From the NCBI GenBank assembly GCA_023433305.1, contig JAEZCZ010000026.1:29061-93060 (forward strand): 64,000 nucleotides of DNA. Reading direction: 5' to 3'. Below are positions 46,979 to 56,046 of the stretch, piece after piece; position 1 is the first letter of the stretch; each line of letters begins with the position of its first letter. The position numbers and the translations under genes are program-made. The stretch is from Pseudomonadota bacterium. Its GTDB lineage: Bacteria; Pseudomonadota; Alphaproteobacteria; Sphingomonadales; Sphingomonadaceae. The notes under the pieces are model-generated. The model had not been told where the DNA came from. It made no database searches and was given only the letters and a program-made list of their open reading frames with translations.

Positions 46979-47698
46979 ATGCACGGCTTCGCCAACCCCG
47001 CCCGCTTCCTGAGAATTGCTCGCTGGCTTACGCCGGCGCTGCTCGTGTCGGGCTTGCTCTTGACCGCTGCCTCGCTGGCCTACGGATACTGGTTCGCGCC
47101 CGCCGAACGCCTGCAGGGCGAGACGGTGCGCATACTCTTCATCCACGTACCGACCGCCTGGCTCGGAATGGGCGGCTGGACCGCGATCGCGGTGGCCAGC
47201 TTCGTCGAGCTAGTGTGGCGCCATCCGCTCGCCACCCTGGCGGCGCGCGGCGCGGCGGTGCCCGGCGCGGTCTTCGCGGCGCTCTGTCTCGCGAGCGGAT
47301 CGCTCTGGGGCCGACCGGCGTGGGGCACGTGGTGGGTGTGGGACGGGCGGCTGACCAGCATGCTCGTGCTGCTGTTCCTCTATTTCGGCTATATCGCGCT
47401 CGCGGGCTCGGTGGCGCGCGAAGGCGGATCGAGCCGCATTCCTGCAATTTTCGGACTGGTCGGCGCGGTCAACATCCCGATCATTCATTATTCGGTGATC
47501 TGGTGGAACAGCTTGCACCAGCCGCCGAGCATCACGACCGGCGGCTCCGCGATGGCGGGGCCGTTCCTGTGGGGGCTGCTCGCCGCAACGCTGGGCTTCT
47601 CGCTGCTGTTCGGCGGGGTAGTCCTGGCGCGCATGCGTGCGCTGCTGGCCGACGTGCAGACCGAGGCGCGACTGCGCCGGAAAGCGCTCGAATCCTGA
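46979..47698 (+). CDS. ccmC: Heme exporter/transfer protein CcmC
   Basis: A 239-residue six-segment membrane protein with the WWD heme motif WGTWWVWDGRLTSMLVLL (about 118-135) and the flanking His of ILFIHVPTAWLGM and IIHYSVIWWNSLHQPPS. CcmC brings heme to CcmE in system I cytochrome c maturation. First gene of ccmC-D-E-F-G-H-I. Its stop overlaps the ccmD start (TGATG). Confidence 0.96.
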   Translation: MHGFANPARFLRIARWLTPALLVSGLLLTAASLAYGYWFAPAERLQGETVRILFIHVPTAWLGMGGWTAIAVASFVELVWRHPLATLAARGAAVPGAVFAALCLASGSLWGRPAWGTWWVWDGRLTSMLVLLFLYFGYIALAGSVAREGGSSRIPAIFGLVGAVNIPIIHYSVIWWNSLHQPPSITTGGSAMAGPFLWGLLAATLGFSLLFGGVVLARMRALLADVQTEARLRRKALES

Positions 47699-47838
47699 TG
47701 CGTGAAGCGCTCGATCCGTGGTTTTTCGTGAATGCGTCGTACGTCCTGGCGATCTGCGGTACGCTGGCGCTGGTCGGCTGGAGCTGGCTGGCCATGCGAG
47801 CGGCGGAGCGGCGCAAGGACGAGGCACGAAATAAATGA
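47698..47838 (+). CDS. ccmD: Small cytochrome c maturation protein CcmD
   Basis: A 46-residue protein: MREALDPWFFVNASYVLAIC, one membrane segment and a basic tail. CcmD stabilises holo-CcmE with CcmC. It overlaps ccmC by one base and ccmE by four (ATGA). Position and size fit; sequence alone is weak. Confidence 0.88.
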   Translation: MREALDPWFFVNASYVLAICGTLALVGWSWLAMRAAERRKDEARNK

Positions 47839-48296
47839 CGAGCCGGTTGAAACCCAAGCATCAGCGGCTGGTCTTGCTGGCCGTTGCACTCGTCGCGCTG
47901 ATCGGCGCGGCGCTGCTGGCGGCGTGGGCCCTGCGCAACCAGGCGAGCTATTTCTACGTCCCTGCCGACATGGCTGCGGACCCGCCGGAGCCCGGGCAGG
48001 CGGTACGGCTGGGCGGTATGGTCGAGAACGGATCGATCCGGACGCGTGCCGACGGGGTGACCATCGATTTCGTGGTCGGTGACGGCGAGGCGCGCATTCC
48101 GGTGGTGTTCTCTGGCATCCAGCCAGACCTGTTCGTCGAAGGGTCGGGTGTCGTTGCCGAGGGGAGCCTCGGGGCGGACGGCACCTTCGTTGCCACCAAT
48201 CTGCTGGCCAAGCATGACGAGAACTACCTGCCGCGCGAGCTCGAGGAAATGGACGCGCACCAACGACGCGAAGTCGTGGCGGAAACGACTGAATGA
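47835..48296 (+). CDS. ccmE: Heme chaperone CcmE
   Basis: A 153-residue membrane-anchored OB-fold protein. Segment at about 12-32, then YFYVPADMAADPPEPGQAVR, and the heme-binding His of LLAKHDENYLPRE (HxxxY) near 125. It carries heme covalently to CcmF. Overlaps both neighbours by four bases. Confidence 0.97.
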   Translation: MTSRLKPKHQRLVLLAVALVALIGAALLAAWALRNQASYFYVPADMAADPPEPGQAVRLGGMVENGSIRTRADGVTIDFVVGDGEARIPVVFSGIQPDLFVEGSGVVAEGSLGADGTFVATNLLAKHDENYLPRELEEMDAHQRREVVAETTE

Positions 48297-50239
48297 TCGC
48301 TGAGCTCGGCCTTGCCGCGTTATGGCTCGCCGCCGCGCTGGCCGCGCTGCAGTTGTTTGCCGGCGCCATGAGCCTGCGCGAGGGCAAATCAGGTCTCGCG
48401 GCGTTGGTACGGCCCGCCGCCGTGATCCAGGCGCTGCTTTGCGCACTGGCGTTCGGCGCGCTACTCCTCCTGTTCATTCGTACCGACTTGTCGGTGGCGC
48501 TGGTCGCCAAGAACTCCCATTCGGCCAAGCCCTTCATCTTCAAGCTGGCGGGCACATGGGGCAACCACGAAGGTTCGATGCTGCTGTGGGTGTCCGTCAT
48601 GGCGCTTGCCGGCGGGCTGATCGGCCTGCTCGAGCGGCGACTGCCCGAGCGCACGATGATCGCGACGCTGGCCGCGCAGGCCTTCGTCGGGCTCGGCTTC
48701 TACGCCTTCCTGCTGTTTTCCTCGAACCCTTTCGAGCGGCTCGATCCGGCGCCGGTCGAGGGAATGGGCCTAAACCCGCTGCTTCAAGACATCGGCCTCG
48801 CGATGCATCCGCCGACGCTCTACATGGGCTACGTGGGTTTGTCGGTGGCCTTCAGCTTCGCGGTGGGCGCGCTGCTGACCCGGCAGGTCACCCCCGATTT
48901 CGCCAAGGTCATGCGTCCGTGGGTGCTGGGCGCGTGGATCTTTCTCACGCTCGGCATCACCGCGGGGTCATATTGGGCTTATTACGAGCTCGGCTGGGGC
49001 GGCTGGTGGTTTTGGGACCCAGTCGAAAACGCCAGCCTGATGCCCTGGCTGGCCGCCACGGCGCTGCTCCACTCGGCGAGCGTGCTGGCCTCGCGCGATG
49101 CCTTGCGAGCGTGGACCATCATGCTCGGCGTGGTGGCCTTCTCGATGAGCATGCTTGGCACCTTCCTCGTGCGCTCGGGAATCCTCACCAGCGTTCACGC
49201 CTTCGCGGTCGATCCCCAGCGCGGCACATTCATTCTGGCCTTGCTGGCGCTCAACATCGGCGGGGCGTTGATCATCTTCGCGACGCGCGCCGGCACGATC
49301 TCGGAGGGGCAGCGTTTTTCGGTGTTGAGCCGTGAAGGTGCCTTGGTGGTCAACAATGTCGCGCTCTCGGCAATCCTCGGCATCGTGCTGCTGGGCACGC
49401 TTTATCCGCTCCTGACGGAGGCGTTCGACGTCAAAGTCTCGGTCGGTCCGCCTTACTTCAACCCGGTCGGCGCGATGTTCTTCATGCCCATGCTGGTCGT
49501 TCTCGCCGTCGGTCCCTTGCTGCGTTGGCGGCGCGACAACTTCGAGCGGATTCAGGCACCGGTGGTAGCGATTGCGGTCGTGGCGCTGGCGGTGCTTGCC
49601 GGCGTCTACGCCTTTGCAGGAATCGCCCTGCTTCCGTTGTTGGGACTGGCGCTTGCGGCGGGGGTCGCGGTAGCGAGCGTCATGCCGCTCCGTGGGCGGT
49701 CGTTGCGGCGCTTGCCGCTGCCCGTCTGGGGGATGGTGCTTTCGCACTTGGGCGTAGCGGTAGCGCTGTTCGGTATGGCGTCCGATACGGCATTCCAGAA
49801 AGAGCGGCTCGTGGCCGCGGAAGTCGGCGAGACTATCCAGGACGGTCCGTGGCAGGTCACCCTGGTTTCGGTCGAGCCGGTCGCAGGGCCCAACTGGACG
49901 GCGCTCGAAGCAACCCTCTCCGCAAGCTACAAGGGCGGGCGCCCGATCGTCGTTCATCCGCAGGCCCGCAGCTTCTGGACGCCGCCACAGGAAACGAGCG
50001 AGGCCGCGCTTTTGACGCGCTGGAACGGGCAGCTCTACACAGTCATCGGAGGAGAGGCCGAAGGCGGTCGCTGGCAGCTTCGGCTCTGGTGGAAGCCCTT
50101 CGTCACCTGGATTTGGTATGGCGGCGGCCTGATCGCGCTCGGTGGTCTGCTGGCACTGATCGGGCGGTTGCGCGGCGATCTCAAACGCCGGAGTGCACAA
50201 GCCCAGATCGCGCTCCGGCGCGGGGAGGCCGCGGCATGA
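48293..50239 (+). CDS. ccmF: Cytochrome c heme lyase subunit CcmF
   Basis: A 648-residue protein with about 15 membrane segments, the WWD domain GWGGWWFWDPVENASLMPWL near 235-255 and KLAGTWGNHEGSMLLWVSVM near 85. It ligates heme to apocytochrome c with CcmH and CcmI. Overlaps ccmE and ccmG by four bases each. Confidence 0.97.
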   Translation: MIAELGLAALWLAAALAALQLFAGAMSLREGKSGLAALVRPAAVIQALLCALAFGALLLLFIRTDLSVALVAKNSHSAKPFIFKLAGTWGNHEGSMLLWVSVMALAGGLIGLLERRLPERTMIATLAAQAFVGLGFYAFLLFSSNPFERLDPAPVEGMGLNPLLQDIGLAMHPPTLYMGYVGLSVAFSFAVGALLTRQVTPDFAKVMRPWVLGAWIFLTLGITAGSYWAYYELGWGGWWFWDPVENASLMPWLAATALLHSASVLASRDALRAWTIMLGVVAFSMSMLGTFLVRSGILTSVHAFAVDPQRGTFILALLALNIGGALIIFATRAGTISEGQRFSVLSREGALVVNNVALSAILGIVLLGTLYPLLTEAFDVKVSVGPPYFNPVGAMFFMPMLVVLAVGPLLRWRRDNFERIQAPVVAIAVVALAVLAGVYAFAGIALLPLLGLALAAGVAVASVMPLRGRSLRRLPLPVWGMVLSHLGVAVALFGMASDTAFQKERLVAAEVGETIQDGPWQVTLVSVEPVAGPNWTALEATLSASYKGGRPIVVHPQARSFWTPPQETSEAALLTRWNGQLYTVIGGEAEGGRWQLRLWWKPFVTWIWYGGGLIALGGLLALIGRLRGDLKRRSAQAQIALRRGEAAA

Positions 50240-50763
50240 ACTGGTTGCGCTGGGGCGGACTTGGACTGGCGGCGGGCCTGCTCGCCCTGTTCGCCTACAT
50301 GCTGGCGCAGCCCAAGGACGAGTTCATCCATAGCGCGATGATCGGTGAGACGATCCCGGCGTTCGACCTTCCGCCTGCCGTTGCCGATCGGCCCGGCCTT
50401 TCCAGCCAGGACCTCGCCGACGGGCAGCCCAAGTTGCTCAACGTGTTCGCGAGCTGGTGCGTGCCCTGCGCAGCCGAGGCCCCTCAGCTCTCCAAGCTGG
50501 AGGCGGCGGGGGCCAACATCGTCGCGGTGGCGATTCGCGACAGGCCGGACGATGTCGCCCGCTTTCTCGAGACTTACGGCAACCCCTTCAGCCGCATCGG
50601 CAAGGACGACATCAGCGCGGTGCAACTCTCGATCGGCTCGTCAGGCGTGCCCGAGACGTTCGTCATCGATGGCAAAGGGGTGATCCGGTACCAGCACATG
50701 GGTGACATCCGCGACGAACACGTGCCGATGCTGCTCGCGGAACTGCGGGAAGCCGGGGCATGA
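50236..50763 (+). CDS. ccmG: Thiol:disulfide reductase CcmG/DsbE
   Basis: A 175-residue membrane-anchored thioredoxin-fold protein: segment at about 5-22, active site FASWCVPCAAEAPQL (CVPC), and cis-Pro region SSGVPETFVIDGKGVIRYQH. It keeps the apocytochrome CxxCH reduced. Overlaps ccmF and ccmH by four bases each. Confidence 0.96.
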   Translation: MNWLRWGGLGLAAGLLALFAYMLAQPKDEFIHSAMIGETIPAFDLPPAVADRPGLSSQDLADGQPKLLNVFASWCVPCAAEAPQLSKLEAAGANIVAVAIRDRPDDVARFLETYGNPFSRIGKDDISAVQLSIGSSGVPETFVIDGKGVIRYQHMGDIRDEHVPMLLAELREAGA

Positions 50764-51167
50764 TCGCGCGGTTGCTCATCGCGTTCTTGCTGGCGCTTTC
50801 GCTTCCCGCCGCCGCGCAGGATTCGCTGCCGCCGGCTCCCTACGCGTACCGGCAGATCCCTGACCCAGCGCTCGAGGCCAAGGCGCAGGCGCTGATGGAA
50901 ACGCTGCGCTGCCTCAAATGCCAGAGCCAATCCATTGCGGACAGCGACGCCCCGATGGCGGGGGACATGCGGCACCAGGTGCGGACGCGCATTGCCGCCG
51001 GTGAGGACCCGGAGGCGGTGCGCGCGTGGCTGGTGCAGCGCTATGGTGATTACGTGAGCTACAAGCCCACGGTGAGCGCGACGACCTGGCCGCTGTTCGC
51101 AATTCCCCTGGTGCTGCTGGCGCTCGTGGCATTCGTGTTGCGTCGCCGCCTGGGATTGTCGCGATGA
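50760..51167 (+). CDS. ccmH: Cytochrome c maturation protein CcmH
   Basis: A 135-residue protein with a signal-like N-terminus, the redox motif LMETLRCLKCQSQSIADSDA (LRCxxCQ) near 49-68, and a C-terminal anchor (FAIPLVLLALVAFVLRRR). It is the short, alphaproteobacterial form without the fused CcmI part. Overlaps both neighbours by four bases. Confidence 0.96.
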   Translation: MIARLLIAFLLALSLPAAAQDSLPPAPYAYRQIPDPALEAKAQALMETLRCLKCQSQSIADSDAPMAGDMRHQVRTRIAAGEDPEAVRAWLVQRYGDYVSYKPTVSATTWPLFAIPLVLLALVAFVLRRRLGLSR

Positions 51168-51805
51168 CTTGGGTTCTGGTGATCGTCCTCGCCCTGGCCG
51201 CGTTCGCGCTCGGCGTACTGGCGTTCCGGGTATCGCGGCAGGGCTGGTCGACTTTCGGGGCGGCGCTGGCGCTCGGCCTGGCGGGCTACGCCCTGCAAGC
51301 GAGCCCAGAAGTCCCGGGCGCACCTGCAGTGGGCGTGCGGGCAACAGGCGAAGTCGATTGGGCCTTTGTCGATGCGCGCAAGGAAATGGTCGCGAGCGCA
51401 AACCGTTCGGCCAGCGACAAGATGATCGTGGCCGACGCGCTGGCGCGCCAAGGGCAATACGCCAACGCGGCTGCAATGCTGCGCGCGGCCGTGAGCGAAA
51501 ACCCGCGGGATGGTGAGGCGTGGCTCGCGCTTGGCAACGCCTTGGTGGAACATTCCGACGGGGCGCTGACGCAGCCGGCCGTGCTTGCGTACCGACGCGC
51601 AGCCGAACTCGACCCGACCGGTGTCGGCCCCGGCTATTTCCTAGGCTTTGCGCTGATCCGGCAGGGTCGGCTGATGGAAGCGCGCGGCGTGTGGGCCTCG
51701 ACGCTCGAATCCGCGGCGCCGGACGCGGCGGGGAGGGCAGGGCTCGAGGAAAGCCTGAAGCGGCTCGATGGGCTGATTGCCAATCAGGGTGCGATCCCGC
51801 GGTAG
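51164..51805 (+). CDS. CcmI-like TPR protein of cytochrome c maturation
   Basis: A 213-residue protein with two N-terminal membrane segments (VLVIVLALAAFALGVLAF and FGAALALGLAGYALQ), then a TPR region (about 80-175): DALARQGQYANAAAMLRAAV, WLALGNALVEHSDGALTQ, and FLGFALIRQGRLMEARGVW. Position after ccmH and the TPR domain match the C-terminal part of CcmI, which presents apocytochrome to the lyase. Last gene of the operon. Confidence 0.9.
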   Translation: MTWVLVIVLALAAFALGVLAFRVSRQGWSTFGAALALGLAGYALQASPEVPGAPAVGVRATGEVDWAFVDARKEMVASANRSASDKMIVADALARQGQYANAAAMLRAAVSENPRDGEAWLALGNALVEHSDGALTQPAVLAYRRAAELDPTGVGPGYFLGFALIRQGRLMEARGVWASTLESAAPDAAGRAGLEESLKRLDGLIANQGAIPR

Positions 51806-51868
51806 GGCGACATGTCAGGTGGCATTGCGACGGCCTGAAGCCGCTGCTAAGCGCCCCCCTCGCCGCGC

Positions 51869-53794
51869 ATGAGTCGCGAAATGGGGCCCCAAATCCCGAT
51901 GAGCTCAGCACAAGGTGAACAGCGCACGTCCGCCAAGGTGAAGTTGGCGGTCGGGGCCATCGGCATCGTCTTCGGCGATATCGGCACCAGCCCGCTCTAT
52001 GCCTTCCGCGAGACGTTCGTCGGCCCGCATCCGCTCGCCCTCGACGACTTGCACGTCCTCGGCGTGCTCAGCTTGATATTCTGGTCGATGACGCTGGTCG
52101 TCTCGATCCAGTATGTCACTCTGCTCATGCGCGCGGACAACAAGGGCGAGGGCGGTTCGCTCGCGCTCGTGGCCTTGCTGTCGCGCCGCATGGACCGTTC
52201 ACGATACGGCTGGCTCGTCATTCTCCTCGGGGTCTTCGCGACTGCGCTATTTTACGGCGACAGCATGATCACTCCGGCTATCTCGGTGCTCTCGGCCGTG
52301 GAGGGGCTGACCGTCGTCAATCCTCGCCTGAGCAATTGGGTGATCCCAATCGCACTCGTGCTGCTGATCGGTTTGTTCGTCCTGCAGAAGCGCGGGACCG
52401 CCAGGGTCGGCGCTCTCTTCGCGCCCGTCATGCTGGTCTATTTTTCCGTTCTCGCCGTGCTTGGGACGATCCATATCGTCTACAGCCCCGAAATCCTGAC
52501 GGCGCTGAACCCGTGGTATGCGATCCAGTTCTTCCTCGTCGACAAGTGGCTTGCCTTCCTGGCGCTCGGTTCGGTCGTGTTGGCGGTCACAGGGTCCGAG
52601 GCGCTCTATTCGGACATGGGGCATTTCGGGCGCGGGCCGCTGCGTCTGTCATGGTTCGGCTTCGTGATGCCCTGCCTGCTGCTCAACTATTTCGGCCAAG
52701 GCGCGATGATCCTCAGCATGGGCGATGCGGCGGCGGCCGAGGCCATCGAGAATCCGTTCTTCTTCATGGCACCCGAGATGTTCCGGCTTCCGCTGGTCAT
52801 TCTTGCCACGTGCGCCGCGTTCATCGCCAGCCAGGCGGTGATCTCGGGCGCATTCTCGATCACCCACCAAGCCATCCAGCTCGGGTTCGTGCCGCGCCTT
52901 TCGATCCGGCACACCAGCGACGAGCATCAGGGGCAGATCTATATCCCGGTGATCAACTGGGTGCTGCTCGTCGCGGTGATCCTGTTGGTTCTGACCTTCC
53001 GTAATTCGTCGAACCTCGCCTCGGCCTATGGCATAGCGGTGACGGGTGCGATGCTGATCGACACCTGCCTTCTGGCTGTGGTGGTGACGCTGTTGTGGCG
53101 CTGGAAATGGTGGTGGGCAGCACCCGTTGTGGCGATTTTCTTCATCGTGGACGGTGCCTATTTCGCGGCGAACCTGATGAAGTTCGCCGACGGGGGCTGG
53201 TTCCCGCTGCTGATAGGCGCCTTCGCGTTCACGCTCCTTACGACTTGGGCGAAGGGTCGCCGCCTGATGCGTGAGCGGATGAGCGAGATGACGCTACCGC
53301 TCGAGATCTTTGCCAAGTCCGCGCGCGGTAGCGCTGCGCGTGTCCCCGGAACGGCAATCTTCATGAATTCGGGAGCGCACGGAACGCCGTCTGCGCTGCT
53401 GCACAACATCAAGCACAACAAGGTGCTGCACGAACGCGTCGTCGTGCTGACCGTGCAGATCGCGGAGGTGCCTTACGTCGATCCCGAGAAGCGCCTCGAA
53501 GTAAGCGCAATCGGCGAGGGCTTCTTCCGGGTGATCCTCCACTACGGATTCATGGAAGAGACCGACATTCCCTCTGCGCTGAAGGACGTGCAGACCTGCG
53601 GAGCGCCGTTCGAGATGATGCAGACGAGCTTCTTCCTTTCACGCCAGACCTTGCTGGCCGCGGACAAGCCGGGAATGGCTCCATGGCGCGAGAAACTGTT
53701 TTCATGGATGATGCGCAACTCGGCGACGCCGATGGAGTTCTTCCGACTGCCGACCAACCGCGTCGTGGAGTTGGGCAGCCAGGTCGAAATCTAG
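51869..53794 (+). CDS. kup: KUP-family potassium transporter
   Basis: A 641-residue transporter: [20 protein letters not shown] near residue 25, [34 protein letters not shown], then about twelve segments and a soluble C-terminal domain of about 180 residues. It imports potassium with protons. The ATG at 51899 is an alternative start. It is next to a PilZ gene on the opposite strand (stop to stop, two bases). Confidence 0.96.
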   Translation: MSREMGPQIPMSSAQGEQRTSAKVKLAVGAIGIVFGDIGTSPLYAFRETFVGPHPLALDDLHVLGVLSLIFWSMTLVVSIQYVTLLMRADNKGEGGSLALVALLSRRMDRSRYGWLVILLGVFATALFYGDSMITPAISVLSAVEGLTVVNPRLSNWVIPIALVLLIGLFVLQKRGTARVGALFAPVMLVYFSVLAVLGTIHIVYSPEILTALNPWYAIQFFLVDKWLAFLALGSVVLAVTGSEALYSDMGHFGRGPLRLSWFGFVMPCLLLNYFGQGAMILSMGDAAAAEAIENPFFFMAPEMFRLPLVILATCAAFIASQAVISGAFSITHQAIQLGFVPRLSIRHTSDEHQGQIYIPVINWVLLVAVILLVLTFRNSSNLASAYGIAVTGAMLIDTCLLAVVVTLLWRWKWWWAAPVVAIFFIVDGAYFAANLMKFADGGWFPLLIGAFAFTLLTTWAKGRRLMRERMSEMTLPLEIFAKSARGSAARVPGTAIFMNSGAHGTPSALLHNIKHNKVLHERVVVLTVQIAEVPYVDPEKRLEVSAIGEGFFRVILHYGFMEETDIPSALKDVQTCGAPFEMMQTSFFLSRQTLLAADKPGMAPWREKLFSWMMRNSATPMEFFRLPTNRVVELGSQVEI

Positions 53795-53796
53795 CG

Positions 53797-54177
53797 TCAA
53801 TTCTCGCGTCCTGCCCGTCGGCGGAGGGGAACCACGTTTGAATCGGCTGTAGGGAGCGCGGCCTCAAGCAGAACACCAAGGTTTGCCTCATCCAGCGGCG
53901 ATTCGAAGGCCAGCCCGAGCGACCCTTTCTTGACCCATTTCAGCCTCGCCGGAACCGGACCGAACTCGCCCAGCCATAACTGGATTGGCTCCATCTTGGT
54001 GACGCCGACGGAACTCGCCCGCAGGCGGCAGCCATCCGCTCCCAAGTCGGTGATGAGCACTTCTTCGGGCGGCCTGTCGCCAACCTGATATCGCCCGGCG
54101 AGAATGACTGCGTGACGAGCGCCACCCCGTGGAATCTCGGTTCGGGGAAGCATCGGCGAGCGTTTGGATCGGGTCAT
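53797..54177 (-). CDS. PilZ-domain protein (degenerate second motif)
   Basis: A 126-residue single-domain PilZ-like protein: RGGAR (RxxxR motif) near 17, then ITDLGADGCRLRASS, where the expected DxSxxG has Gly instead of Ser, then IQLWLGEFGPVPARLKWVKK and GSLGLAFESPLD. The altered motif may weaken c-di-GMP binding (inference). It is divergent from another PilZ gene at 54300. Confidence 0.82.
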   Translation of the reverse strand: MTRSKRSPMLPRTEIPRGGARHAVILAGRYQVGDRPPEEVLITDLGADGCRLRASSVGVTKMEPIQLWLGEFGPVPARLKWVKKGSLGLAFESPLDEANLGVLLEAALPTADSNVVPLRRRAGREN

Positions 54178-54299
54178 GCGGCGAGGCTACGAGACGCGGC
54201 TTAACGTTTCCTTCGCGCAGCCACGGTCATGCCGATGTTGCGGCCTACCCCCAACGTCATCGCAAGGCCTTCTTAACCCTAACGAACGACTACGAACGA

Positions 54300-54710
54300 A
54301 TGGGACTCGATCATGCCGCGCCGGCGCCATTACCAGCAGAGCGCCGCGCCGTTGGCCGCGCACGCACGGATTGCCCGGCCCGACTGCAGACGCCGGTCAA
54401 GACGTGGGACGGACGGCTCTGGGATTTGTCCGAAGTCGGTGCCCGCGTGCAGGTCGACAGTCCGCCGCAGGAGGGCGCCCTCGTGCTGCTCTCGTGGCAA
54501 TCCACTGAGCTGTTCTGCCGGGTGGTGTGGTCGGCCGACGACATGTGCGGCGTGTTGTTCGAACGGCCGATATCGCGCACGGTCGTGCTGGAAACGCTCG
54601 GCGAACCGGTCAGCGAGCTGTATCTCGTGTCCGGCAGCGGGCCCGCCGCCAGTGTGGGCAACATTCCCATCGGCAAGCGGCGATCACGATTGCGGAGCGT
54701 CGACAGCTAG
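54300..54710 (+). CDS. PilZ-domain protein with intact c-di-GMP motifs
   Basis: A 136-residue PilZ protein. RRAVGR (RxxxR) near residue 15 and LWDLSEVGARVQV (DxSxxG) near 41 are the two c-di-GMP motifs. WQSTELFCRVVWSADDMCGV with LFERPIS completes the barrel. A basic, low-complexity end (GKRRSRLRS) follows. I use the ATG at 54300 because the longer frame overlaps the divergent PilZ gene; no strong ribosome site is seen. A GGDEF-EAL protein is at 58990. Confidence 0.85.
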   Translation: MGLDHAAPAPLPAERRAVGRARTDCPARLQTPVKTWDGRLWDLSEVGARVQVDSPPQEGALVLLSWQSTELFCRVVWSADDMCGVLFERPISRTVVLETLGEPVSELYLVSGSGPAASVGNIPIGKRRSRLRSVDS

Positions 54711-54733
54711 CAACGCTCCTGAGGAATGCGGCG

Positions 54734-55324
54734 TCAGCCTAGGTTCGCGCTAACCATCGCATAAGCCATCGGCAGCGACAGGAGCACGTTGAGTCGGCTG
54801 GCGATTAGAGCCACGGGCGCAGCCTTAGCCTTGGCCTCGTCGCTCGCTTCCACGAGACCGAGAATCTTCTTTTGCGCCGGCCAGATGATGAACCACACGT
54901 TGAAGGCCATGATCAGCGCCAGCCACATGCCGATGCCGATCATGTTGATGCCGTCCGCGTCCGTGCCTTGGAAGGTGAGCGCGTCCGCGCCGTAGCCGTT
55001 GTGGAAGGCGATGGTGAGGCCGGTCAGAACGGTCAGCGCCGCGCCCCAGCGGAAGAAGAACAGCGCGCTGGGGGCGATATAGCCCGTGACGCCTCTCTTC
55101 AGCTCCGCGGGGACTTTGGGCATCGTCGGCACTTGCACGAAGATGAAATAATAGAGCAGCCCGATCCAGGTGATGCCGAAGAACAGGTGCAACCACCGAA
55201 ATACGTCATCGACGATCGAGCGTGCGTCGGCCCCCGTCCATCCGGTGAATGCGACGATCATTACGATCGCGAGCACTAGCCCGCTCACCAGCACGAGGTG
55301 CAGATTGCCGAAGAATTTTGCCAT
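54734..55324 (-). CDS. Urate hydroxylase PuuD N-terminal-like membrane protein
   Basis: A 196-residue membrane protein of five or six segments: VFRWLHLFFGITWIGLLYYF with two conserved His-like positions, FFRWGAALTVLTGLTIAF, and MAFNVWFIIWPAQKKIL. It matches the membrane part (urate oxidase N-terminal family) of PuuD without the cytochrome c tail of true PuuD. Urate oxidation is not shown for this stand-alone form; a haem protein of other role is as likely. Confidence 0.8.
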   Translation of the reverse strand: MAKFFGNLHLVLVSGLVLAIVMIVAFTGWTGADARSIVDDVFRWLHLFFGITWIGLLYYFIFVQVPTMPKVPAELKRGVTGYIAPSALFFFRWGAALTVLTGLTIAFHNGYGADALTFQGTDADGINMIGIGMWLALIMAFNVWFIIWPAQKKILGLVEASDEAKAKAAPVALIASRLNVLLSLPMAYAMVSANLG

Positions 55325-55398
55325 GGCGGTTCCCCTGTTTCCCCATTTTCTTCGCGCGAAGGTCTAACGCCAAGCAGGGGCGCGCGACAAGAGGCGGC

Positions 55399-56046
55399 TC
55401 AGCCCGTCGGAGGAGGGGTGGTTTCCTCTTCTTTGGCACCTTCGGTGGTGAGACCGTGGCGCAACAGCATCGGAAGCTGGGTGAAGGTGAACAGGAAGCT
55501 CAGGGGCAAGAAGACCCAAAGCTTGGCCGCCAGCCAGTCGCCGAAGCTGAGCGTCATTCGCAAAGTCTCGTTAAGCGCGGCCAGGGCAAGGAAGAACACG
55601 CCCCAGTTTCGCGAGAGCTTGAGCCACCCTTCGTCGGAGAGGCCCTCGAACGCCGCTTCGAGCAGGACCTTGAGTAGCGCTTTGCCTTTCCAGTAGCCGG
55701 CCAGCAGCACGATCCCGAAAGCCACGTAGATGATCGTCGGCTTCAACTGGACGAAAGTCGGGTCTCCAAAGAAGATCGTCAGCGCGCCGAACCCAACGAT
55801 GAGAGCGGTCGACAACCACAGCATCGGCGAAACTTTTCCAAGCCGCCATTTGGAGATCGCCAGCGCGGCCAGCGCCGCGACGATAAACGCGCCCGTGCCA
55901 CGGATCACGGCGAGGATTTCCGCCGCGGCGTCTTCGCCATCCGGGCTGTAAGCGCGGTAAGTCACGAAAAACACGAGCAGCGGGCCGTAATCGACGAGGA
56001 CGTTCATCCAACCCGACTTGGGCTTCTTCGCCGATGCATCCGCCAT
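55399..56046 (-). CDS. Inner membrane-spanning protein YciB (septation protein A)
   Basis: A 215-residue membrane protein: NVLVDYGPLLVFFVTYRAYS, TALIVGFGALTIFFGDPTFV and QLKPTIIYVAFGIVLLAGYW, then KLSRNWGVFFLALAALNE. These are the YciB/IspZ family hallmarks. It affects septation and envelope integrity. Its ATG overlaps the ftsY stop by one base, an arrangement often seen in alphaproteobacteria. Confidence 0.95.
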   Translation of the reverse strand: MADASAKKPKSGWMNVLVDYGPLLVFFVTYRAYSPDGEDAAAEILAVIRGTGAFIVAALAALAISKWRLGKVSPMLWLSTALIVGFGALTIFFGDPTFVQLKPTIIYVAFGIVLLAGYWKGKALLKVLLEAAFEGLSDEGWLKLSRNWGVFFLALAALNETLRMTLSFGDWLAAKLWVFLPLSFLFTFTQLPMLLRHGLTTEGAKEEETTPPPTG

